Positions 8,208 through 15,134 of a stretch of DNA of 22,708 bases are shown here, piece by piece (position 1 is the first letter of the stretch; each line of letters starts with the position of its first letter). Below the pieces are notes generated by a model. That model was not told the DNA's origin. It worked only from the letters and a program-made list of their open reading frames with translations, and ran no database searches. The stretch spans positions 1 to 22,708 of the forward strand of contig CAZXRA010000230.1 in NCBI GenBank assembly GCA_964643485.1, in the 5' to 3' direction. A program made the translations under genes and the position numbers. Source of the DNA: Iamia sp964643485. Lineage in GTDB: Bacteria; Actinomycetota; Acidimicrobiia; Acidimicrobiales; Iamiaceae.

Positions 8208-8222
8208 GCCCCGTGGCGGGGC
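8208..8222 (-). promoter_or_regulatory. Hairpin abutting the rel start codon
   Basis: GCCCC-GCCAC-GGGGC on the minus strand forms a 5-bp all-G/C stem with a 5-base loop whose last base is next to the ATG at 8207. It would sit where a Shine-Dalgarno helix should form, so it may damp initiation at that ATG or indicate that ATG 8195 is used. No better binding site is visible for either. Confidence 0.35.
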
Positions 8223-8233
8223 ACTTGCCTCGC

Positions 8234-8301
8234 CTCAGAACCCGGGCGGGCAGGTGATCGCGGGCCTTCAGCTCTGACCCAGCACCGGCACGGGTTCTGA
8301 G
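8234..8301 (-). repeat. 11-bp perfect inverted repeat in the secF-rel gap
   Basis: CTCAGAACCCG (8234-8244) is exactly matched by its complement CGGGTTCTGAG (8291-8301), enclosing 46 bases. The whole lies in the 178-base gap (8208-8385), the longest non-coding stretch of the window. In the rel leader RNA it would make a long stem whose top has only weak internal pairing. There is no T-run after it. It could be a regulator-binding palindrome, an attenuator or a structured leader; I cannot tell which. Confidence 0.5.
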
Positions 8302-8385
8302 CCCTCGTCGGCTGCGCCTCCGAGAAGCCACTGTGTTGCCTTCGAGAGAGCTCGCCTATCGGCTCGCCCTCTCAGTGATGTGGGC

Positions 8386-9570
8386 TCAGCGCCGCTTGCC
8401 CTGCTTGCGGGGTCGAGGCGGATGGGTCCGCAGGGTCGAGGTGCCGACCTTGCCGCTGGTGGGCCGGGTGGGCGGCGGACGGCGGGGCGTCGACGGCGCC
8501 TCCCCCCCGTCGGCCGTGCCGTCGCCCTCCTCCCGGTCCCGGGCCGCGGCGGTCGGCAGCGGCCCCTCCTCGTCCCGCTCGGCCAGGCGCAGGCGCAGGG
8601 CCCGGTAGCGGGGCTCCCGCTCCTTCAGGATGGCCAGCAGCGGCGAGGCGATGAAGATCGACGAGTAGGCGCCCGACATCTGACCGATGAACAGGGCCAA
8701 GCCGAACTCCTGGAGCGTCGTGGCGCCTAGGGCCAGGGAGCCGACGAGCAGCACCGACATGATGGGGAGGATGGCGGTGATCTGGGTGTTCAACGACCGC
8801 ATCAGCACCTGGTTGAGGGACATGTCCACCATGGCGCTGTAGGTCATGCGGGCGTTGCCGGTGAGCAGGCGCGTGTTCTCGTTGACCCGGTCGAACACAA
8901 CGATGCCGTCGTAGATCGAGAAGCCCAGGATGGTGAGGATGGCGATGACCGTGGCCGGCGTCACCGGGAGCTGGAGCAGGGCGTAGACGCCCACCACCAC
9001 GAGGATGTCGTGCACCAGGGCGCCCAGGGTGGCGATGGCCATGCGGAACTCGAACCGGATCGTGATGTAGATCACGATGGCGATGAGGAAGAACACGAGA
9101 GCGCGCAGGGCCTTCTCGGAGATCTCCTGGCCCCACGAGGCGCCCACGGTGCTGACCACCACGTCCACGTCGCTCGTGCCCGTCAGCTCGGCGAGGGTGC
9201 GAACCACCTCGTCGTTGCGCTCCTGGCGCTCGGCGTCGGTGCCCTCCAGCTCGGGGGCCTGGATGCGGAGATCGTCGCCGACCTCCTGCACCTCGACCAC
9301 CGAGAAGCCGATCTCCGCCATGGCCTCCTCGGCGTCGACGGTGCTGTGGCCGTTGGCCCGCACCTCCCACTGGGCCCCGCCGGTGAAGTCGATGCCCAGG
9401 TTCAGGCCTCCCCGCAGGGGCAGGGCGGCCAGGCCGACGACGATGACGATGCCGGACAACAGGAACCACAGCCGCTTCCGGGGGATGAAGCGGAACGCCG
9501 TCTCCCCGTGGTAGAGGCGGCGCATCAGGCCCCGCTTGGGGCCGGGCTGGTCGGCGACGGGACTGGTCAC
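8386..9570 (-). CDS. secF: Protein translocase subunit SecF
   Basis: SecF pairs with SecD in the membrane and uses the proton gradient to help pull exported proteins through SecYEG. The 394-residue protein shows a first membrane helix at ~33-52, the G-I-D-F-T-G-G signature (59-65), a periplasmic-side domain to ~150 and five more membrane segments. The helix with G-F-S-I-Y-D-G-I-V-V-F-D-R (216-228) matches the conserved SecF transmembrane motif. The last ~75 residues are charged and low in complexity, ending in a very basic tail. GTG at 9570 overlaps the secD stop as GTGA; ATG at residue 16 is an alternative. The domain order and size are otherwise ordinary. Confidence 0.95.
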   Translation of the reverse strand: MTSPVADQPGPKRGLMRRLYHGETAFRFIPRKRLWFLLSGIVIVVGLAALPLRGGLNLGIDFTGGAQWEVRANGHSTVDAEEAMAEIGFSVVEVQEVGDDLRIQAPELEGTDAERQERNDEVVRTLAELTGTSDVDVVVSTVGASWGQEISEKALRALVFFLIAIVIYITIRFEFRMAIATLGALVHDILVVVGVYALLQLPVTPATVIAILTILGFSIYDGIVVFDRVNENTRLLTGNARMTYSAMVDMSLNQVLMRSLNTQITAILPIMSVLLVGSLALGATTLQEFGLALFIGQMSGAYSSIFIASPLLAILKEREPRYRALRLRLAERDEEGPLPTAAARDREEGDGTADGGEAPSTPRRPPPTRPTSGKVGTSTLRTHPPRPRKQGKRR

Positions 9571-11585
9571 GATCGGACCCCCACGTGGGAGACCCCGCCG
9601 TCGGTGCGGCCCAGGCCGCGAGCGACGCCGAAGATCCGGTTCTCGGTGAAGAAGGAGCTGCGGGCCAGGAGGGCCACCATCGGCCGGTCGAAGCAGTAGG
9701 CCACGAACAGGTCGAGGACGACGGAGAGGCCGAGGAAGAAGGCGAACCCTCGCACCGCCCCCACCGTCAGGTACCAGAGGAGGACGGCACCCATCAGGGA
9801 GGCCAGGTCGGCGGTGAGGATGGTGCGGAAGGCGTCGCGGAAGCCCTTCTCCGTCGAGGCCCGCACCGACTTGCCCAGGCGGACCTCGTCCTTGAGCCGT
9901 TCGAAGTGCACCACGTAGGAGTCCACGGTGGTGCCCAAGGAGACGACGATGCCCACCACACCGGAGAGCGAGAGGGTGAGGCCCTGGCTGGCCGAGAGCC
10001 AGCACACCACCCCGTACATGAGGGCGCCCCACACGCCGAGGCCCATCACCACCACCACGCCGAGGGCCCGGTAGTAGACGAGGAGGTAGATGGCCACCGC
10101 GGCCAGGCCGATGATGCCGGCCAGCATGCCCGCCCGCAACGAGTCCTCGCCCAGGGTCGGTGACACCTGGCGCTCGGCGCTGCGGGTGAACTCCACGGGC
10201 AGGGCGCCGTAGCGCAGCTTGAGGGCCAGATCCTTGGCCGAGCTCTCCGTGAAGCCCGACGTGCCGCCACCACTGATGACGAAGTCGTCGTCGGCCAGGT
10301 TGAGGCTGTTCACCTCGGGGGCCGAGACGACCCGCCCGTCGAGGACGATGGCCAGCAGGCCGTGGCCCCCCTGACCCCCCGCCGGGCAGACGGAGGGATC
10401 GGCGTTGTAGCAGGAGTTGAAGAGGGTGTTGGCGGCGTCACGGTGGCGGCCCTTGATGCCGACCTTGACCGTCCAGGAGGACTGGCCGGCCGTGCCCAGC
10501 TCGGCCACGGCCTTGCTGAGGGCGTCGCCCTCGAAGCCGGGGGGGCCCAGGCTCATGCAGGCCCCTCCCTCCTCGCTGGGGAAGAGCTCGGGTGCAGCCG
10601 GGGCCGCGGGGGCGGCCGGATCAGCGGGCGCCGCCGGGTCGACGGGCACGGTGGTGGCACCCGGGGCCGTCGACGGCGGTGCTGTGGTGGCGCCCGGCTC
10701 CGTGGAGGGCGGGGCCGAGGTCGGAGCCGTGGTGCTGCTCTCGTCGGGGTTCTGGCGGCCCGGGATGGGGGCCCCGGCATTGTCGCCGTCGACGACGCCG
10801 CGGCCAGCCCCGGGGATACCGGCGCCTTCCTGGTCGCCGGCGGGGGCCGACGTCTCGGTGGGGACGGTGGTGGCCTCGGCGGGCGGCACCGTGGTGCTCC
10901 CGGCCGGCGCCGTCGTGGCGCTCGGATCGGCCGGAACGGTGGTGGCGCTCGGGTCGGCGGGGGTGGACGTCACTGTCGGGTCGGGGATGGCGGTGCAGGG
11001 CTCCTCGCCGGCCGCCTCGGCCTCCGGGGAGTAGATGCCGGCCGTCGAGGACAACACGGGCCGGAACTCGAGCTTGGCCGTGGTGCCGACCACCTCCTGG
11101 GCCCGGGCCCGGTCCTTCACGCCGGGCAGCTCGACCACCACGTCGTCGCCCTGGCGGGTCACCTCGGGCTCGGCCACGCCCAGGGCGTCGATGCGGCGGC
11201 GGATGATGTCCATGGCCTGGTCGATGGTGTCGCCGGCCGGGTTGCCCTCGGCCGTGAGCACCACCGAGAAGCCGCCCTGGAGGTCGAGGCCGAGCTGCGG
11301 GGTGCTGCGGTTGACCCCCACGATGGTGAGGGACAGGACGGCCAGCCCCAGGATGAGGGCCAGGGCCCCGAGGCCCCGGTTGCGCAGGCGGGTCAGCCGG
11401 CCCGTCTGCTGGAAGTAGTCGCGGAGAGCGAGGAGGAGGACGGCCAGCGGCAGACCGGCCCGCAGCACCCACCCCCAGAACGTCTCGGGCCAGCCGCTCA
11501 GGGCGTAGAAGACGCCGAGGGCGATGCAGACGACCACGACCAGGCCGAGCACGGCCCGCGACGTGGCGGTGCGGCGGCGACTCAT
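9567..11585 (-). CDS. secD: Protein translocase subunit SecD with extra N-terminal membrane segments and a large repeat insert
   Basis: SecD is the larger Sec motor subunit. The family marks are D-L-Q-G-G (101-105), the P1 ferredoxin-like base with I-I-R-R-R-I-D-A-L-G-V (127-137) and the membrane motif around 541-565 (T-T-V-D-S-Y-V-V-H-F-E-R-L). At 672 residues it is longer than a standard stand-alone SecD. Two hydrophobic segments (~11-31 and ~37-55) precede the canonical first helix (~71-91), suggesting eight segments instead of six. A Thr/Pro/Ala/Ser-rich insert at ~200-335 interrupts the P1 domain and holds two tandem-repeat blocks. Cys197 and Cys343 bracket it and Cys392/Cys400 follow, all on the outer face. 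The usual yajC upstream is absent. The ATG at 11585 has no clear Shine-Dalgarno sequence. Confidence 0.94.
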   Translation of the reverse strand: MSRRRTATSRAVLGLVVVVCIALGVFYALSGWPETFWGWVLRAGLPLAVLLLALRDYFQQTGRLTRLRNRGLGALALILGLAVLSLTIVGVNRSTPQLGLDLQGGFSVVLTAEGNPAGDTIDQAMDIIRRRIDALGVAEPEVTRQGDDVVVELPGVKDRARAQEVVGTTAKLEFRPVLSSTAGIYSPEAEAAGEEPCTAIPDPTVTSTPADPSATTVPADPSATTAPAGSTTVPPAEATTVPTETSAPAGDQEGAGIPGAGRGVVDGDNAGAPIPGRQNPDESSTTAPTSAPPSTEPGATTAPPSTAPGATTVPVDPAAPADPAAPAAPAAPELFPSEEGGACMSLGPPGFEGDALSKAVAELGTAGQSSWTVKVGIKGRHRDAANTLFNSCYNADPSVCPAGGQGGHGLLAIVLDGRVVSAPEVNSLNLADDDFVISGGGTSGFTESSAKDLALKLRYGALPVEFTRSAERQVSPTLGEDSLRAGMLAGIIGLAAVAIYLLVYYRALGVVVVMGLGVWGALMYGVVCWLSASQGLTLSLSGVVGIVVSLGTTVDSYVVHFERLKDEVRLGKSVRASTEKGFRDAFRTILTADLASLMGAVLLWYLTVGAVRGFAFFLGLSVVLDLFVAYCFDRPMVALLARSSFFTENRIFGVARGLGRTDGGVSHVGVRS
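10650..10715 (-). repeat. 33-base tandem duplication inside secD
   Basis: SecD residues 291-301 and 302-312 are near-identical 11-residue units (A-P-P-S-T-E/A-P-G-A-T-T). They lie in the extracellular-side insert and are followed by a D-P-A-A-P-A-type run. The repeat is visible at DNA level as two similar 33-base units. Confidence 0.75.
10908..10961 (-). repeat. 27-base tandem duplication inside secD
   Basis: SecD residues 209-217 and 218-226 are P-A-D-P-S-A-T-T-V and P-A-D-P-S-A-T-T-A, encoded by two adjacent, nearly identical 27-base units. This second repeat block has a different period from the one at residues 291-312, so the insert probably grew by separate local duplications. Confidence 0.75.
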
Positions 11586-11743
11586 GGAACGCGGTGGCCG
11601 TCAGCGGCCCGGGCGGCCGACGGTGGGGGTGATGCGAGAGGCGGGAGCGAGCAGCGCACGCAACGTCCTTACGGGTACGAGAAAGAGCGGCGAGACCCTA
11701 GTAGGCCGAGGCGGGGCGACCCATGTCACGCCGGTGGCGATCG
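11586..11743 (-). other. tgt-secD gap: secD leader with two possible small ORFs; no yajC
   Basis: The 158 bases where yajC usually sits contain no YajC. Two short minus-strand frames are possible. One starts at GTG 11747, overlapping the tgt stop as GTGA, and runs 48 codons to 11601; it has a mildly hydrophobic centre. The other starts at GTG 11659, six bases after AAGGA, and runs 25 codons, with P-P and P-P-P runs; its TGA (11584-11582) overlaps the secD ATG. Third-position G+C of the 48-codon frame is about 79%, lower than the neighbouring genes, which argues for leader RNA over a conserved gene. Either could still be a coupling or leader peptide. Confidence 0.3.
11695..11700 (-). promoter_or_regulatory. 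Candidate -10 box upstream of secD
   Basis: TAGGGT on the minus strand fits TANNNT and lies in a locally A+T-richer patch of the tgt-secD gap. It would give a leader of roughly 100 bases before secD. A GTGACA at 11729-11724 is -35-like, but the 23-base spacing to TAGGGT (20 to the overlapping TACTAG) is too long for a standard promoter, so support is modest. Confidence 0.3.
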
Positions 11744-12865
11744 TCACTCCCACGTGGCCAGCACCTCGGCCCGCCACGCCACCAGGCGGCCCTCCCGGAC
11801 AGCCTCCGCCGTCCGGTCGACGAGGCGCAGGAGCCAGGCCACGTTGTGGAGGGTGAGGAGGCGGGCGGCCGACGGCTCCCCCACCTGGAGCAGGTGCCGG
11901 AGGTAGCCCCGCGACCAACGGGCGCACACCGGGCACGGGCAGGCCGGGTCGAGGGGCCCGGGATCGCGGGCGAAGCGGGCTTGGCGCAGGTTGAGCCGGC
12001 CGGCGTCGGTCAGCAGGGTGCCGTGCCGGGCCAGCCGGGTGGGCAGCACACAATCGAACATGTCGACGCCCAGGGCCACGGCCTCCACGATGCTGGCCGG
12101 ATCGCCCACCCCCATGAGGTAGCGAGGCTGGTCCGGGGGGAGGACCTCCAGGGCGGCGGCCAGGACGGGGAGCATCTCGGCGCGGGACTCCCCCACCGAC
12201 AGGCCGCCCACGGCGTAGCCGTCGAACCCGACGTCGGTGGTCCACCGGGCGCTGTCGCGCCGGAGGGCGGGGTCGATGCCCCCCTGGACGATCCCGTACT
12301 GGGCCTGGTCGACCCCACCGGCCGCCGGGGCCCCGTCGCCGGCCAGGAAGGCGGCTCGTCCCCGCTCGGCCCAGCGAGCGGTGCGCTCGGTCGCCTCCCG
12401 CACCTCCCGGTCAGGTGCCGGGAGCCCCGGGCAGATGTCGAGCACCATCTGGATGTCGGCCCCGATGTCGACCTGGATCGCCACCGCCCCCTCCGGGCTC
12501 AGGTGATGGCTGCTGCCGTCGTAGGTCGAACGGAAGGTGGCCCCCTCCTCGTCGACCTTCGGGGCCAGGGAGAAGACCTGGTAGCCCCCGGAGTCGGTGA
12601 GGGTGTGACCCTCCCACCCGCTGAAGCGACCCAGCCCGCCCAGCTCCCGCACCACGTCGGCCCCGGGCCGCAGCATCAGGTGGTAGGTGTTGGCCAGCAC
12701 GACCGGGGGGCTCAGGTCGTCGAGGTCGGCAGCCGACAGGGCCCGCACCGAGCCGCGGGTGCCGACGGGCATGAAGGCCGGGACCGGGAAGCCCCCCCGG
12801 GGCGTCACCACCCGGCCCACCCGGGCCGCCCCGTCGGTGGCCGTCACCTCGACGTGGTGCCTCAC
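11744..12865 (-). CDS. tgt: tRNA-guanine transglycosylase (queuosine synthesis)
   Basis: Tgt swaps guanine 34 in GUN-anticodon tRNAs for the queuosine precursor preQ1. The 373-residue protein has the general base Asp91 (L-T-D-S-G-G-Y-Q), Asp143 (V-L-D-I-C-P), the recognition loop G-G-L-S-V-G-E (220-226) with Val in the place typical of bacterial preQ1-using enzymes, and nucleophile Asp271 (M-F-D-C-V-L-P-T-R). The zinc site is C-P-C-P-V-C (Cys309, 311, 314) plus His340. GTG at 12865 overlaps the queA stop as GTGA and gives the normal length. No preQ1 synthesis genes are in the window, so preQ1 must be made elsewhere in the genome or salvaged. Confidence 0.96.
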   Translation of the reverse strand: MRHHVEVTATDGAARVGRVVTPRGGFPVPAFMPVGTRGSVRALSAADLDDLSPPVVLANTYHLMLRPGADVVRELGGLGRFSGWEGHTLTDSGGYQVFSLAPKVDEEGATFRSTYDGSSHHLSPEGAVAIQVDIGADIQMVLDICPGLPAPDREVREATERTARWAERGRAAFLAGDGAPAAGGVDQAQYGIVQGGIDPALRRDSARWTTDVGFDGYAVGGLSVGESRAEMLPVLAAALEVLPPDQPRYLMGVGDPASIVEAVALGVDMFDCVLPTRLARHGTLLTDAGRLNLRQARFARDPGPLDPACPCPVCARWSRGYLRHLLQVGEPSAARLLTLHNVAWLLRLVDRTAEAVREGRLVAWRAEVLATWE

Positions 12866-13914
12866 GAGGATCGCCCCCACCGGGTGTCGAGCAGGCAGCA
12901 ATCGCCGAAGCTGAGGAAGCGGTAGCCGTCGGCCAGAGCGGTGTCGTAGAGGGCCCGCCAGCGGGGGCCGACGACGGCGTCGACCAGCACCAGGAGCGAC
13001 GAGCGGGGGACGTGGAAGTTGGTGAGCAGCCGGTCGACCAGGGCGAAGCGGTGGTCGCCGTGGATGTAGATGTCGGTGCGACCCTCCGCCTCGCCGGTGG
13101 TCGCCGCCGCCTCCAGGGCCCGTAGCACCGTGGTGCCCACCGCCGTGACCCTCCGGCCGTGGGCCCGGGCCCGGGCGCAGGCGTCGAGCACCTCGGGGGC
13201 CACACGGTAGGCCTCGGCGTGCATGACGTGATCCTCCACCCGCTCGGCGGCGATGGGCCGGAACGTGCCCAGGCCCACCCGCAGGTCCACCGCCTCCACC
13301 CGGATGCCCCGCTCCCGGCAGGCGTCGAGCACCCGCTCCGTCAGGTGGAGCCCGGCCGTCGGGGCGGCCACCGATCCCGGCTCCCGGGCGTAGACGGTCT
13401 GGTAGCGCTCGGGATCGGCCAGGGCCGTCCGGACGTACGGGGGCAGCGGCACCTCCCCGTGAGCCTCCAGAGCGGCCAGCTCGTCATCGACACCTGTCGT
13501 CCCGGTGTCGAGCGCCACCCGGCGCACTCCCTCCCCCAGCTCCTCCCCGACCGTCACGCCCAGGCCTCCGGCCCGTACGACGGTGCCAGGCGCCACCCGC
13601 CGGCTGGGGCGCACCAGGGCCCGCCACGTCCCCGTCGGCTCCCGCTCCAGGAGCAGCACCTCCACCGCGCCACCGCTGGCCTTCCGGGTGGCCAGGCGGG
13701 CCGGGATGACCCGGGTGTCGTTGACCACGAGCACGTCACCGGGGTCGAGGAGGCCCGGCAGGTCGCGGATGCCCCGATGGGCGGGCGACGCGCCGGGACC
13801 CCGGTCGACCAGCATCCGCGCCGCGTCACGAGGCTCCCGGGGGACCTGGGCGATGCGGTCGTCGGGCAGCGGGTAGGCGAAGGCCTCGATCGAGGTGCCC
13901 GCGTGGACGCTCAC
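12862..13914 (-). CDS. queA: S-adenosylmethionine:tRNA ribosyltransferase-isomerase
   Basis: QueA adds the ribosyl part of S-adenosylmethionine to preQ1 in tRNA, forming epoxyqueuosine, the step after Tgt. The 350-residue protein shows V-N-D-T-R-V-I-P-A-R (64-73), Y-Q-T-V-Y-A near 171-176 followed by P-T-A-G-L-H (185-190), V-G-T-T-V-L-R-A-L-E (259-268) and N-F-H-V-P-R-S-S-L (299-307), all family signatures in order. GTG at 13914 overlaps the amidohydrolase stop as GTGA, and no later start would keep the conserved N-terminal F-A-Y-P-L-P. It is coupled at its end to tgt, so the two queuosine steps are made from one message. Confidence 0.96.
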   Translation of the reverse strand: MSVHAGTSIEAFAYPLPDDRIAQVPREPRDAARMLVDRGPGASPAHRGIRDLPGLLDPGDVLVVNDTRVIPARLATRKASGGAVEVLLLEREPTGTWRALVRPSRRVAPGTVVRAGGLGVTVGEELGEGVRRVALDTGTTGVDDELAALEAHGEVPLPPYVRTALADPERYQTVYAREPGSVAAPTAGLHLTERVLDACRERGIRVEAVDLRVGLGTFRPIAAERVEDHVMHAEAYRVAPEVLDACARARAHGRRVTAVGTTVLRALEAAATTGEAEGRTDIYIHGDHRFALVDRLLTNFHVPRSSLLVLVDAVVGPRWRALYDTALADGYRFLSFGDCCLLDTRWGRSS

Positions 13915-15134
13915 GGGGCGGTGGAGGAGCCGGCCACCGCGGCCAGGGCCTCCAGGGCCGCCCCCGCCAGCAGCCGGGCGCCGATGCCGATGGCCGCCTC
14001 GTCCACGTCGAAGCCCGGGGTGTGGATGTCGACGGGCTCGGCACCGGGAGCCGTCACCCCCAGGCGGATGAAGGCCCCCGGGGCGTCCTCGCAGAACCAC
14101 GAGAAGTCTTCTCCCCCGGTGCTCTGGCGCGTGGGCCGCACCCGCGTCGCCCCCAAAACGCTCGCCGCCGCCCGCCCCATGATCTCCGTGGCCCAGGGGT
14201 CGTTGTCGACCGGCGGTGCTCCCACCCGGTGGTCGAGGGTCCACGTGGCGCCCCGCACGTCGGCCACGCTGGCGACCAGGCCGGGCAGCAGGCGGGCGGC
14301 CTGCTCCCACCCGTGGCGGCCCGTGGCCCGCAGCGAGCCCTGCAACACGGCCTTCGTGGGGATGACGTTGGGGGCGTCGCCGGCCCGGATCATGCCGAAG
14401 GTGAGGTTCACCCCGTCACGGGGGTCGGTGAGCCGGTCGAGGGCGGCGGGCAGGTCCACGGCCAACTGGGCCGCCACCTGGACGAGGTCGGCCGTGCGAT
14501 GGGGCCGGGCCGTGTGCCCGCCCGGGCCGGCCAGGTGGATCTCCACCATGTCGGCGGCCGAGGTGATGGGGCCGGTCGACAGGCCGACCTGGCCCACGGA
14601 GAGCTGGGGGTCGCAGTGGAGGGCGAAGACAGCCGCCGCCCCGTCGACCGTGCCCGCCTCGGCCAGGGCCTTGGCCCCCGAGGGGATGGCCTCCTCGGCC
14701 GGCTGGAACACGACACGCACCCGCCCCGCCCCCGGGGGAAGGAGGCGGTGCAGGGCCAGGGTCGCCCCGACGGCGGCGGCGGCGTGGACGTCGTGGCCGC
14801 AGGCATGGCACAGCCCCGGCGTCTGCGAGCGGTAGGGAACGTCCTTCACGTCGGCCATGCGGAGGGCATCGATGTCGGCCCGGACGACCACCAGGGGGGT
14901 GCCGGCCGCGGCGGCATCACCCAGGTCGCAGAGGAGGCCGGTGGGCGTGGCCGCCGGCGTCGGCACCAGGCCCGCCGCCGTCAGCGCCGCCGCCAGCACC
15001 TCGGTGGTGCGGTGCTTCTCCCACGACGGCTCGGGGTGGGCGTGCAGGTCGCGGCGCAGGGCGATCAGCTCCGCCTCGATGGCGGCGACGGCGGCCGCCA
15101 CCGCGGCGTGGTCGGGGGGGGCGAGGACGCTCAC
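13911..15134 (-). CDS. M20-family metal-dependent amidohydrolase
   Basis: This 407-residue protein fits the M20D branch, which cleaves N-acyl or amide bonds of amino acid conjugates (aminoacylase and IAA-amino-acid hydrolase relatives). The metal ligands are all visible: Cys112 and His114 in H-A-C-G-H-D, Glu148 in P-A-E-E (Glu147 would be the catalytic base), His173 and C-terminal His371 in I-H-T-P-G-F. H-A-H-P-E (31-35) and the dimerisation-domain motif G-P-G-G-H-T-A-R-P-H (203-212) are also present. No signal peptide is seen, so it is cytoplasmic. The natural substrate is unknown. GTG at 15134 overlaps the ligase stop as GTGA and its own stop overlaps queA, tying it to both. Confidence 0.9.
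   Translation of the reverse strand: MSVLAPPDHAAVAAAVAAIEAELIALRRDLHAHPEPSWEKHRTTEVLAAALTAAGLVPTPAATPTGLLCDLGDAAAAGTPLVVVRADIDALRMADVKDVPYRSQTPGLCHACGHDVHAAAAVGATLALHRLLPPGAGRVRVVFQPAEEAIPSGAKALAEAGTVDGAAAVFALHCDPQLSVGQVGLSTGPITSAADMVEIHLAGPGGHTARPHRTADLVQVAAQLAVDLPAALDRLTDPRDGVNLTFGMIRAGDAPNVIPTKAVLQGSLRATGRHGWEQAARLLPGLVASVADVRGATWTLDHRVGAPPVDNDPWATEIMGRAAASVLGATRVRPTRQSTGGEDFSWFCEDAPGAFIRLGVTAPGAEPVDIHTPGFDVDEAAIGIGARLLAGAALEALAAVAGSSTAP

Noticed and set aside
6558..8300. Long plus-strand open frame opposite rel
   Set aside because: No motif, Val/Asp/Gly/His-rich; rel on the other strand is fully explained by known domains.
8208..8385. tRNA or known riboswitch in the secF-rel gap
   Set aside because: No cloverleaf, no T-loop or anticodon arm, and the 46-base interior of the inverted repeat pairs only weakly.
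10362..11906. Long plus-strand open frame opposite secD
   Set aside because: Very Gly/Arg-rich translation without recognisable motifs; it is antisense to the secD insert, whose repeats produce the low complexity.
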